Assembly (NCBI GenBank): GCA_002483285.1
Contig: DLHP01000006.1
Coordinates: forward strand, 11,395 to 68,042
DNA length: 56,648 nt
Direction: 5' to 3'
Source of the DNA: Flavobacterium sp. UBA7665
GTDB taxonomy: Bacteria; Bacteroidota; Bacteroidia; Flavobacteriales; Flavobacteriaceae
Shown here: positions 13,783-21,402 of the stretch, piece by piece
How positions within the stretch are numbered: the stretch's first letter is position 1
How the letters are laid out: every line of letters begins with the position of its first letter
Position numbers and translations under genes: made by a program
Notes under the pieces: model-generated
What the model saw: the letters and a program-made list of their open reading frames with translations, nothing else
Databases searched by the model: none
What the model was told of the DNA's origin: nothing

Positions 13783-14427
13783 TTATTTGCTTTTGAGCTC
13801 AAATAACGCCATCATTTCCTTTGCTTTCTCGTTTTGTTTGATCGCCTTGAGCGACTCGGCATAACGGTAATAATAAACCGGCTCCCAATCGGGGTTCATC
13901 TCATAGAGTTGCGTGTACCATTTGGCCGCCACATCGAGATCACCGTCAAAGAAACGGGCATTGGCTACCCTTCGCACCATTTCCTCGGTTTTGTATCCTT
14001 TTTCGAGCACACGCTCGTACGTACGTAAGATGTCGATGTTCACCGATTTGACATGTCCTTTTGGAACTGAAATGTCAATCTTGATTGGCTTTATTACTGC
14101 CGCTACCGGCGTGAGTGTAACAACCGTATGCACCATTTGCTTCACGCGACCGTATTTTGGTGTAATCACGCGGGTGTTGTTTTGCCCCAAATCGTTGGTA
14201 CTGATTAGGCTCGGGCTCGAAACTTCATAGGTTGTAATCCTACTGCCAAAATTCATATTGATTCTTTCCTCGACGTGATAGGCAACCACGGCCAGGTCCT
14301 CATTGTGGTCCGGAACCAAGTTTGAGTTTTGCATTTTTTCAGATAGAAAACGATCACCGCGTTGGGCAAAGCAGCTAAAAGAAAATACACTCGCAATGGC
14401 TAGGATAAGTAGTGTATAATTTTTCAT
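13783..14427 (-). CDS. Exported protein with C-terminal TPR-like helices
   Basis: A 214-residue protein with a signal peptide (MKNYTLLILAIASVFSFSCFAQ). The middle (about 30-125) is beta-rich. The end (about 130-210) has helical repeats, RRVANARFFDGDLDVAAKWYTQLYEMNP and YYYRYAESLKAIKQNEKAKEMM, matching two TPR units. The same block precedes OmpA/PD40-type domains in larger flavobacterial envelope proteins, so this looks like a short, stand-alone relative. It is predicted to be periplasmic. No partner gene is adjacent. Confidence 0.65.
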   Translation of the reverse strand: MKNYTLLILAIASVFSFSCFAQRGDRFLSEKMQNSNLVPDHNEDLAVVAYHVEERINMNFGSRITTYEVSSPSLISTNDLGQNNTRVITPKYGRVKQMVHTVVTLTPVAAVIKPIKIDISVPKGHVKSVNIDILRTYERVLEKGYKTEEMVRRVANARFFDGDLDVAAKWYTQLYEMNPDWEPVYYYRYAESLKAIKQNEKAKEMMALFELKSK

Positions 14428-14701
14428 ATCGATTCAAATAAAAGAGTTACCATTCACATAATTCTTAGGCTAAGATACTTACAGTTGTGTTTTTTGATTT
14501 ATTTTTCCCACAACTAACCTCAAAAAACGTTGAATTGCATTTTTTGACTGAAACGGAGTGCCAAAATTGCTTCGGAATGCTTCGAATTAAGTAGTGCGAT
14601 AAGTCGAAAAATCCATTGGTATTTTGCAAAAAAACAAACGACACAAACGCTAGCACTTTTGCGCTTTTTTACTACCTTTCATTTACAAATACCAACATAG
14701 C

Positions 14702-15067
14702 ATGGAACAAAAAGCCTTGTCGATCAGGCCATTCATCGGGGCCAAAGATTTTAACCTGTCGCGCCAATTCTACCGGGATCTTGGTTTTGAAGAAACGAAA
14801 CTGGGACCCGAGATGTCTGTCTTTAAGTCCGACAATCTCGCATTCTACCTGCAAAACGCTTACGTAAAAGATTGGATAGACAATACCATGGTTTTCCTTG
14901 AAGTAGAAAACCTCGACCTGCATTGGAAAGCACTTTCGGCCTTAGGTTTACCCGAAAAATACAAAACGGTCCGTGTGAGTACGATTAAAAAGGATTATTG
15001 GGGGAAAGAATATTTCGTTCACGATCCCTCGGGAATCTTGTGGCATTTTGGGGAATTTTTTAAATAA
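14702..15067 (+). CDS. VOC (glyoxalase/bleomycin-resistance) family protein
   Basis: A 121-residue single-domain VOC protein built from paired beta-alpha-beta-beta-beta units. RPFIGAKDFNLSRQFYRDLGFEE and NTMVFLEVENLDLHWKAL are the two alpha/beta starts, and EYFVHDPSGILWHFGEF is the typical C-terminal strand. The metal-binding His/Glu set of true glyoxalase I is only partly evident (final H and E), so a lyase function is uncertain. Members bind small hydrophobic or antibiotic ligands. Single gene, no partner nearby. Confidence 0.82.
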   Translation: MEQKALSIRPFIGAKDFNLSRQFYRDLGFEETKLGPEMSVFKSDNLAFYLQNAYVKDWIDNTMVFLEVENLDLHWKALSALGLPEKYKTVRVSTIKKDYWGKEYFVHDPSGILWHFGEFFK

Positions 15068-15128
15068 AATCAAGCAATTCAAAGCCATTGCCCGCTGCAG
15101 AAGTCTATTGTTATTGGATTGGATTGCA

Positions 15129-15536
15129 TTAGTGAAAAGCGTGAAAGAAAGTAGTAAAATCTATTTCGAGCACATGCGAAAGTGCGTCTTTAAGCCCGTT
15201 CCCGATTGGCTTCTTCATCAAGTAGTCGGCACCAATTTTTAAATAATCGCGTACGAGTTTTTTGGGAAACGCGCCCGAAATCATCACCACGGGAATATCC
15301 TTGTAAGCATCAGATTTTTTAAGGATGGACAAAATTTCCTCTCCGTTGAGAATGGGCATATGGACATCCAAAAAGATAATGTCAGGTCGTCTGTCGCCAT
15401 ATTTCAAAGTGTATAACAAGTCATTACCATTCATAAAAGTCATTAGTTCCTGATCCAGGTTTGCTGCAGCGTCTTTAAAGAATTCAATATCATCTGTATC
15501 GTCATCGAGATAGTAGAGTAATTTGGAAGTTTTCAT
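15129..15536 (-). CDS. Single-domain response regulator
   Basis: A 135-residue receiver (CheY-like) protein with no output domain. The acidic pocket is in YYLDDDTDDIEFF, the phospho-acceptor Asp in FLDVHMPILNG, the conserved Thr/Ser in PVVMISGAF and the Lys in MKKPIG. The start at MKTSKLLYYLDDD is chosen because the longer in-frame form adds 33 residues with no homology pattern. It probably relays phosphate from a distant histidine kinase or acts allosterically; no kinase is nearby. Confidence 0.9.
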   Translation of the reverse strand: MKTSKLLYYLDDDTDDIEFFKDAAANLDQELMTFMNGNDLLYTLKYGDRRPDIIFLDVHMPILNGEEILSILKKSDAYKDIPVVMISGAFPKKLVRDYLKIGADYLMKKPIGNGLKDALSHVLEIDFTTFFHAFH

Positions 15537-15673
15537 AATGTAGGATTTAATATAGGTGTAAGTTAGCCGATTTGGCAAAGAAATTCTTACGGTTAAACTT
15601 CGTAACATTATAGTATTCCCGCAGCTTAAAATCACTATATTGGCTCAGTTGTCAGTACACAAACACCTTACCT

Positions 15674-16204
15674 ATGCAGCCCGAAAAATACATAATCAGA
15701 AATGCACGCCAAAGTGAGTTTGAGGCCATCGGACAATTGATGGTAAACGTCTATTCACAATTGGCCGGTTTCCCGACACCAGAACAACAACCCGGCTACT
15801 ATCAGATGCTCTCCAATATCGGGAACCTCACCAACAAGCCCACAACAGAACTCCTGGTGGCCGTCGATTTTAAAAATGTCATCCTTGGCGCCGTGGTGTA
15901 TTTTGGCGACATGCAATATTACGGTTCTGGCGGCATCGCAACCACACAAACCAATGCCGCCGGATTCCGCTTGTTGGCTGTCGCAGCAGACGCCAGGGGA
16001 AAAGGAATCGGGCGTTTGCTGTGCCAACGTTGTATAGACAAAGCCAGGGACAAACAGCTCGACCAAGTCCTCATTCACAGTACCCAAGCGATGCGAACCG
16101 CGTGGACCCTCTACGAAAGCATGGGTTTTGAACGTGCCGAGGCACTCGACTTCCTACAAGGTGAGCTTCCTGTTTTTGGGTTTCGATTGCCCCTTAAGAA
16201 TTAG
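15674..16204 (+). CDS. GNAT-family N-acetyltransferase
   Basis: A 176-residue acetyltransferase. It has the GNAT layout: IIRNARQSEFEAIGQLMVNVY (motif C/D), a beta-bulge strand FRLLAVAADARGKGIGRLL with the acetyl-CoA pyrophosphate loop RGKGIG (motif A), and a C-terminal WTLYESMGFERAE (motif B). The substrate is not predictable from sequence; small amines or protein N-termini are typical. The gene is monocistronic, divergent from the response regulator across 137 bp. Confidence 0.88.
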   Translation: MQPEKYIIRNARQSEFEAIGQLMVNVYSQLAGFPTPEQQPGYYQMLSNIGNLTNKPTTELLVAVDFKNVILGAVVYFGDMQYYGSGGIATTQTNAAGFRLLAVAADARGKGIGRLLCQRCIDKARDKQLDQVLIHSTQAMRTAWTLYESMGFERAEALDFLQGELPVFGFRLPLKN

Positions 16205-16301
16205 CTTACTTAATAGCTAATCATGCCTTTACATGGGCTGGGTTGTTGAAATCCTGTTCATATCCGTGAAACTTTAATGTCCAAATAACTGAAAAAAGGT
16301 G

Positions 16302-16309
16302 TATTTTTG
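16302..16309 (+). promoter_or_regulatory. Promoter -7 box of the NUMOD4/HNH gene
   Basis: TATTTTTG matches TAnnTTTG and lies 27 bp before the ATG at 16337. Confidence 0.5.
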
Positions 16310-16336
16310 GTGTGAATCATTTAATACCACTCTAAA

Positions 16337-16915
16337 ATGATCAGGATATACCCAAATGAAGAATTTAGGGAAATCCGCTTTGACGTACGTCCAAAATTGC
16401 GTTATGCGGTTTCCAACAAAGGAAGATTGCTCAGTTTCGTTGACAAGATTGAAGATGGCAGGTTACTTAAAGGCGCCGTATCAGATGGCTACAAAGTGCT
16501 GCGTTATAAAGTAAAACTCGACGGAGAAACCGTCAACAGGTATTACTTTCTCTCCAAAGTTATCGCCGAGCTCTTTATCCCCAAAACGGCCGAAGACCAG
16601 AAATACGTGCTTCACCTGGATTACGTTCGGGACAATGACGATATCAAAAACCTGCAATGGGCCACTTATGAGGAAATGCTCGCGCATGGCAAGCGAAGTC
16701 CGCATGTCATTAAAGCCAAGCGCAAACTGCTCGAGCACAACATCAAATCGGATGGTCGAAAATTGACCGTAACCAAAGTGATGCTCATCAAAAAAATGTT
16801 GCTCAATCCCAATCGCAAGACCAGGCTAAAAATGATTGCCAAGCAATTCGGTATTAGTGAAACCCACGTCAGGCGGATTGAAAGCGGCGAAAATTGGGGC
16901 CATATCAAAGTCTAA
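16337..16915 (+). CDS. NUMOD4/HNH-like endonuclease-type protein
   Basis: A 192-residue protein built like phage or intron free-standing nucleases. Residues about 8-80 match NUMOD4 (RFDVRPKLRYAVSNKGRLLS and GYKVLRYKVKLDGE). Residues about 90-115 form an HNH-type core (YVLHLDYVRDNDDIKNLQW then ATYEEML), with the first His and an Asn-Leu-x-Trp block. Residues about 140-192 are a helix-turn-helix (LKMIAKQFGISETHVRRIE). The second HNH residue is Asp-Asp where Asn-Asn is usual, so activity is uncertain. Transcription-factor use of the domain is an alternative. No intron or phage genes flank it. Confidence 0.72.
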   Translation: MIRIYPNEEFREIRFDVRPKLRYAVSNKGRLLSFVDKIEDGRLLKGAVSDGYKVLRYKVKLDGETVNRYYFLSKVIAELFIPKTAEDQKYVLHLDYVRDNDDIKNLQWATYEEMLAHGKRSPHVIKAKRKLLEHNIKSDGRKLTVTKVMLIKKMLLNPNRKTRLKMIAKQFGISETHVRRIESGENWGHIKV

Positions 16916-16974
16916 AAATACCCTGATTGTTATTTGGGGATAGATGGTTACCTTGCATCAAAAAGGCAACAGGG

Positions 16975-17475
16975 ATGAAAACATACCTTATCAAATCAGA
17001 AAATTACCGTCATTTTTCCTTATCCGAAAATGAACGGGAAGTCGGGAAATTGACCTACCCAAAATGGTTCTCTTTCAAAGCAGACCTTTCAACCGATGGG
17101 CAATCGTACGCATTTGAACCCAAAGGATTTTGGGGAACCACAATCGAGCTCAAATACAATGGTAGGCTCGTGCTGAATTTCAAGATGCATTGGAACGGGC
17201 AGATCATCATCCAAACGCATTTTAATGGCGTAGCAACCGACTATGTTTTTAAACATAAAGGCATCCTGAAAAGCGCTTATGTCCTCTACACTAAAGAAGG
17301 AGAAGAATTAGTGGTTCTACAGCCCGACTACAAGTGGCGCACCTTTAGCACCGACTACATCATTACTGCCAGCCCATCTTTCGAAGCGCTGGCTCCTAAA
17401 AACATATTGCTGTTGACCATGGTACATTGCGCCAACTACTACATGAACGTTGCTTCGGCTGGAGTGGTGAGTTGA
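16975..17475 (+). CDS. Hypothetical beta-rich (LURP/Tubby-like) protein
   Basis: A 166-residue protein with alternating beta-strands throughout, no signal peptide and one weak hydrophobic stretch (NILLLTMVHCANYYMNVA) near the end. The pattern VGKLTYPKWFSFKADL, WGTTIELKYNGRLVL and LHW-like FKMHWNGQ resembles the LURP-one/Tubby C-terminal barrel proteins. This is inference from strand pattern. The start at MKTYLIKSENY is preferred because the longer in-frame version adds 16 residues that do not fit the barrel pattern. No functional clue in the neighbourhood. Confidence 0.55.
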   Translation: MKTYLIKSENYRHFSLSENEREVGKLTYPKWFSFKADLSTDGQSYAFEPKGFWGTTIELKYNGRLVLNFKMHWNGQIIIQTHFNGVATDYVFKHKGILKSAYVLYTKEGEELVVLQPDYKWRTFSTDYIITASPSFEALAPKNILLLTMVHCANYYMNVASAGVVS

Positions 17476-17599
17476 TTTTGGTCGACATTTGCAGTCAAGC
17501 GACAACCAACCAAATGAAATCCACCGACCGCCAACGATCAACAGTGAACCGGAGGAAGCTAATTTCCACATCGGAATTTCGGCAACGGGACGGATTTCG

Positions 17600-17607
17600 T
17601 ATATTTG
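17600..17607 (+). promoter_or_regulatory. Promoter -7 box of pepT
   Basis: TATATTTG matches TAnnTTTG and lies 38 bp before the pepT ATG at 17646. Confidence 0.5.
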
Positions 17608-17645
17608 GCATTCCTAATTTAACATTCACAATTTACCTTTAAAAT

Positions 17646-18935
17646 ATGCAACACATCATTGACCGTTTCATCAGCTACGTTACCATAGACACCGAATCCG
17701 ATCCATATTCAGATACCACACCAAGCACCAAAAAGCAACTGGTTTTGGCCAACCTGCTCGTCAAGGAACTCAAAGCCATCGGCATGACCGAGGTGACCAA
17801 AGACAGAAAAGGTTATGTGATGGCCACTTTGCCTTCTAATGTGTCGCATGAAGTCCCGACAATCGGATTCGTTTCGCATTACGACACCAGCCCTGATTTT
17901 TGCGGAGCCAACGTGAATCCACAGATTATTACCAATTATGAAGGTGGCGATATAGTTTTAAATGCCGAGCAAAACATAGTGCTGTCACCCAATTATTTCA
18001 AGGATTTGTTGCAATATAAAGGACAGACTTTAATCACCACCGACGGAACAACGTTGCTTGGAGCCGACGACAAAGCCGGACTCACAGAAATCGTGTCGGC
18101 GATGGAATACCTCTTGCAAAACCCACAAATCAAACACGGAAAAATTCGCGTGGGCTTTACCCCTGACGAGGAAATCGGGCGTGGTGCCGATTTTTTTGAC
18201 GTAAAGAAATTTGGCGCAGAATGGGCCTACACCATGGATGGCAGCCAAATCGGTGAACTCGAATACGAGAACTTCAACGCAGCCGGTGCCAAAATTACGT
18301 TTAAGGGAAAAAGCGTGCATCCGGGTTATGCCAAAGGCAAGATGATCAACTCGATGCTGATTGCCAATGAATTCATGCGCAAATTGCCCAAAGGCGAAAC
18401 ACCTCAGGAAACTAGCGGCTACGAAGGCTTTTTTCATGTACACCATTTAAAAGGCAGCATAGAGGAAACCGTTCTGGAACTCATCATCCGTGACCACGAT
18501 GCCAAGAAGTTCAAGAAACGTAAAAAGCTGATCCAAAAGATTGCCGACAAAATCAATAAGAAATTCGCCCAGCAGTTTGGCGAAGACATCGTGATTACCG
18601 AAATCAAGGACCAGTACTACAACATGAAAGAAAAAGTAGAACCGGTAATGTTTATTGTGGATTTGGCCGAAAAAGCGATGCGCGACCTTGACATCAAGCC
18701 ATTGATTAAACCCATCCGCGGCGGTACCGACGGCTGCCGTTTGTCGTACATGGGTTTGCCTTGCCCAAATATTTTTGCCGGCGGGCACAACTTTCACGGC
18801 AAATATGAATACGTTCCTGTACAGAGCATGCAGAAAGCAATCGATGTAATCGTGCGCATTGCCGAACTTACCGCAGTGCCCGACTTTTCAAGAACCTCCA
18901 AACCAAAAAAGGAATCCAAAAAAAATAAAAAGTAA
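17646..18935 (+). CDS. pepT: Peptidase T (tripeptide aminopeptidase)
   Basis: A 429-residue M20-family zinc peptidase that removes the N-terminal residue of tripeptides in the cytoplasm. Landmarks: HYDTSPDF at about 79 (metal-binding His and Asp), GADDKAG at about 139 (bridging Asp) and TPDEEIGRGADFF at about 173 (catalytic Glu pair). RGGTDGCRLSYMGLPCPNIFAGGHNFHG lies near 359-386 and contributes the C-terminal metal His. Length is slightly above the usual 408-415 because of a Lys-rich tail (PKKESKKNKK). The YdeI-like gene follows 5 bp downstream and is probably co-transcribed. Confidence 0.95.
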   Translation: MQHIIDRFISYVTIDTESDPYSDTTPSTKKQLVLANLLVKELKAIGMTEVTKDRKGYVMATLPSNVSHEVPTIGFVSHYDTSPDFCGANVNPQIITNYEGGDIVLNAEQNIVLSPNYFKDLLQYKGQTLITTDGTTLLGADDKAGLTEIVSAMEYLLQNPQIKHGKIRVGFTPDEEIGRGADFFDVKKFGAEWAYTMDGSQIGELEYENFNAAGAKITFKGKSVHPGYAKGKMINSMLIANEFMRKLPKGETPQETSGYEGFFHVHHLKGSIEETVLELIIRDHDAKKFKKRKKLIQKIADKINKKFAQQFGEDIVITEIKDQYYNMKEKVEPVMFIVDLAEKAMRDLDIKPLIKPIRGGTDGCRLSYMGLPCPNIFAGGHNFHGKYEYVPVQSMQKAIDVIVRIAELTAVPDFSRTSKPKKESKKNKK

Positions 18936-18940
18936 CAGTA

Positions 18941-19528
18941 ATGAAGGCCGAAGAAGCTAAAAACAACTGGAACCGCAACGACCTTTGGCAAGAGGAACTG
19001 GCTTTGTTGCAAGGCATCTTAGACAAAACAGAGCTGGTCGCCACGACCAAATGGGGCGGGTCTGTTTACACCGTAAACGGAAAAAACGTGATCGGTGTGG
19101 GTGGCTTCAAGAACTATTTTGCGATTTGGTTTTTCAACGGCGTGTTTCTCTCCGACCCCAAAAAAGTTTTGGTCAACGCCAATGAAGGCGTCACGAAATC
19201 ATTGCGGCAATGGCGTTTTGCGTCGGTGGACGAAGTGGATGAGAAAGTAGTCCTGGCTTATGTCAATGAGGCGATCGCCAATGAAAACGAGGGAAAGAGC
19301 GTACCCGCCGAATCCAAATCCAAGAATTTTGTAATCCCAGAATTGCTAAAAGATGCTTTGGACCAAAATAACTTAAAGGCCAGCTTTGAAAATTTCACGC
19401 CTTACAAGCAATTTGAATTTGTAGAATACATCGACGCTGCGAAACAGGAAAAGACCAAATTGTCACGAATTGAAAAGATACTGCCGATGATTAAGAACCA
19501 CATTGGCTTAAACGATAAATACCGATAA
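18941..19528 (+). CDS. YdeI/OmpD-associated (DUF1801-type) family protein
   Basis: A 195-residue protein with two parts. Residues about 15-120 are a DUF1801/YdhG-like fold (ELVATTKWGGSVYTVNGKNV, then FKNYFAIWFFNG). Residues about 130-190 match the YdeI/OmpD-associated helical domain (IPELLKDALDQNNLKASFENFTPYKQ, then EYIDAAKQEKTKLSRIEKIL). Some relatives have been linked to bacteriocin protection, but the reaction is unknown. It lies 5 bp behind pepT and is followed by a strong terminator. Confidence 0.82.
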   Translation: MKAEEAKNNWNRNDLWQEELALLQGILDKTELVATTKWGGSVYTVNGKNVIGVGGFKNYFAIWFFNGVFLSDPKKVLVNANEGVTKSLRQWRFASVDEVDEKVVLAYVNEAIANENEGKSVPAESKSKNFVIPELLKDALDQNNLKASFENFTPYKQFEFVEYIDAAKQEKTKLSRIEKILPMIKNHIGLNDKYR

Positions 19529-19531
19529 TAG

Positions 19532-19562
19532 AAAACGCCTCTTGCTTAAGAGGCGTTTTTAT
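19532..19562 (+). terminator. Strong intrinsic terminator
   Basis: AAAACGCCTCTT (19532-19543) and AAGAGGCGTTTT (19548-19559) form a perfect 12-bp stem with a GCTT loop, ending in a T-run. It terminates pepT and its neighbour; the A-run also makes it usable in the opposite direction. Confidence 0.9.
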
Positions 19563-19569
19563 TTGGTGA

Positions 19570-19656
19570 CTGCTGCCCTAGCCCTGATGGAAGCGGCATC
19601 CTTTTCATTCTTTCTTTAAGAATGAAAAGATACAGCGGACAGCAGGATTGGCTCCT
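19570..19656 (+). repeat. Dispersed flavobacterial hairpin repeat, copy 1
   Basis: The core reads GATGGAAGCGGCATCC, then a 12-bp perfect stem (19601-19612 with 19618-19629), then GATACAGCGGACAGC. This arrangement recurs four more times in the window with different central stems. It lies between two convergent genes, next to the terminator at 19532. Possibly a structured RNA such as the Flavo-1 motif, from memory and not verified. Confidence 0.6.
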
Positions 19657-19663
19657 AAAAAAA

Positions 19664-19939
19664 TTAAGCTTTTTTATTCAAAGCAGCGCTAAGTTCCATT
19701 GAAATGGCAGAGCGCTCCATTTTGAGTTTGCCCGACATGGTCTCGATAACGACAGTCGTTTCGGCGAGTTCGGCGATTTTGCCATGGATGCCACTTTTGG
19801 TGACGATGCGGTCACCGGCTTTGAGCTCAGACTCGAATTGTCTTTCGTTTTTGGCCTTTTTCTGTTGCGGACGGATCATAAAAAAATAGATCACGACGAA
19901 CATGAGGATAAAAGGGAGGAATTGTTGTATTTGTTCCAT
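19664..19939 (-). CDS. yajC: Preprotein translocase accessory subunit YajC
   Basis: A 91-residue protein with one N-terminal membrane helix (QFLPFILMFVVIYFFMI) followed by the RPQQKKAKNE motif, the hallmark of YajC. A cytoplasmic domain follows (LKAGDRIVTKSGIHGKIAEL). YajC joins SecD/SecF in the Sec translocon holocomplex. It is the last gene of the leftward nusB-DUF1573-yajC group, an order common in Bacteroidota. Normal length. Confidence 0.95.
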   Translation of the reverse strand: MEQIQQFLPFILMFVVIYFFMIRPQQKKAKNERQFESELKAGDRIVTKSGIHGKIAELAETTVVIETMSGKLKMERSAISMELSAALNKKA

Positions 19940-19957
19940 AAGATGATTGTTGTGCCG

Positions 19958-20359
19958 TTACCCGGCTGTTGTGATTTGTGCTTTGATGGTGAGTATTTCC
20001 CGACGGCTTTGGGTATTGGTGGTCAGGGTGACTGTTTTGGTTTGGTATCCGGTTTTACCGGCTGAATTGAATTTTACTTTGATGGTGCCCGTTGCGCCCG
20101 CAGCAATCGGCTCGCGTGGAAACTCAGGAACGGTGCAACCGCAAGAACCTACGGCATTGGAGATGTAAAGCTCGGTGGCGCCGGTGTTTTTGAATACAAA
20201 ATCGTGCTCTACCTGTTCGCCTTGGGTGATGGTCCCAAAATCATACTGCTGTTCGGTGAAGGTCATAACTGGCAATACGCCGTTGGTTGTGGGTTTGTCT
20301 TCGTCTTTGCACGAAAACATTGCCATAGCGATTACGAATAAAAATAGGGCTTTTTTCAT
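19958..20359 (-). CDS. DUF1573 lipoprotein
   Basis: A 133-residue protein with a lipoprotein signal (MKKALFLFVIAMAMFSC, lipid-modified Cys at 17). The mature part is an immunoglobulin-like DUF1573 domain: EQQYDFGTITQGEQVEHDFVFKNTG and YISNAVGSCGCTVPEFP, with IAAGATGTIKVKFNSAGKTG behind. The paired Cys in SCGCT is typical. Anchored in the cell envelope; function unknown. It sits between nusB and yajC on one strand, with 15- and 18-bp gaps. Confidence 0.9.
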   Translation of the reverse strand: MKKALFLFVIAMAMFSCKDEDKPTTNGVLPVMTFTEQQYDFGTITQGEQVEHDFVFKNTGATELYISNAVGSCGCTVPEFPREPIAAGATGTIKVKFNSAGKTGYQTKTVTLTTNTQSRREILTIKAQITTAG

Positions 20360-20374
20360 GTTTGGTGTTTTAGG

Positions 20375-21319
20375 TTAAAGCAATCCCCTACCCGTTTTGA
20401 GGATTTTTTTGTCGTTCTGGAATTCCTTGACCAGGTTGTCGAGTATGCCGTTGATAAAGATGCTGCTTTTGGGCGTAGAATATTCTTTAGCGACTTCGAG
20501 GTATTCGTTGATGGTTACTTTTACGGGAATCGATGGAAACTTGAGGAACTCACAGATGGCCATTTTGAGGATAATCGTATCAACTTCTGCAATGCGCTCG
20601 GTATCCCAGTTGGGTGTTTTGTCTATGTATTCTTTAGCGAGCTCGGTTTCATTGAGTACCGTTTTCCTGAACAGGTTGCTCACGAATTCTTTGTCCTCGG
20701 TGTCCTTGTACAATTTAGAAACGCGAAAACTGTCATCATTCTCTGATTTGAGTGATTTGAGCTGTTTGATGATTTGGGTATTGACCAGTGGAATATCGTC
20801 TACCCACGTCAATTTATAATCTTCAAGGTAATCGTAGAGTTTTTCGTTGGCAGCGATGATGTCCATGAAGATGTCAACGATAAATTGCTGGTCTTCCTCG
20901 AAACTGCGTTTTTTGCTGGCGATATAATCGTCGTAAAGTTCGCTCTCCTTAATGGCTTTAAGCAACAATAAGATGTAATCGTCATTTAGCGTCCAAGTGT
21001 TGATTTTCCTGGTTTCGAGCGCAAGTCGAAGCGAATCATTCTCTTCCAGTATTTTAAAGATGGCGTTATCGACGAACTTTCTGTTGGGATTGCGTTCTTC
21101 TTTGGTAGCAAGGTGTTTGGCACTTGATTTCTCGAGGAATTCAATTTCTTTCTTCTTGATTTCGATCAGCGAGGAAAGCATCATCAAATACAAATCCTGG
21201 ATGCTGTCAATGCTGTGCAACAAAAATTTCTCTTCCTTTTCGAGGTTGTCCGAGCCATTTTGATGCAGCGCAAAAATCGATTGCATCACCTTTACACGAA
21301 TATGTCTTCTGTTTAACAC
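20375..21319 (-). CDS. nusB: Transcription antitermination factor NusB (extended form)
   Basis: A 314-residue protein, about twice the length of enterobacterial NusB. Flavobacterial NusB proteins share this long form: an extra helical N-terminal region of about 170 residues (LNRRHIRVKVMQSIFALHQNGS start) is followed by a NusB domain at about 190-310. NWDTERIAEVDTIILKMAICEFL and PVKVTINEYLEVAKEYSTPKSS are the NusB signature. NusB with NusE binds boxA RNA in rRNA antitermination. First gene of the nusB-DUF1573-yajC group. A 12-bp hairpin lies at the start of its predicted transcript. Confidence 0.92.
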   Translation of the reverse strand: MLNRRHIRVKVMQSIFALHQNGSDNLEKEEKFLLHSIDSIQDLYLMMLSSLIEIKKKEIEFLEKSSAKHLATKEERNPNRKFVDNAIFKILEENDSLRLALETRKINTWTLNDDYILLLLKAIKESELYDDYIASKKRSFEEDQQFIVDIFMDIIAANEKLYDYLEDYKLTWVDDIPLVNTQIIKQLKSLKSENDDSFRVSKLYKDTEDKEFVSNLFRKTVLNETELAKEYIDKTPNWDTERIAEVDTIILKMAICEFLKFPSIPVKVTINEYLEVAKEYSTPKSSIFINGILDNLVKEFQNDKKILKTGRGLL

Positions 21320-21344
21320 CTGTAAGAACTTTTTAAAATATTAG

Positions 21345-21380
21345 CGGGACGAAAGTAATCACTTTCGCCCCGCAAAAATA
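21345..21380 (-). promoter_or_regulatory. nusB promoter with hairpin at transcript start
   Basis: On the minus strand TATTTTTG (21373-21380) is a -7 box. Directly after it, CGGGACGAAAGT (21345-21356) and ACTTTCGCCCCG (21361-21372) pair over 12 bp with one mismatch and a 4-nt loop. The hairpin could end the leucine dehydrogenase transcript or form the 5' end of the nusB mRNA. Confidence 0.5.
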
Positions 21381-21402
21381 AGAATATAATCTAAACGCCC
21401 GA

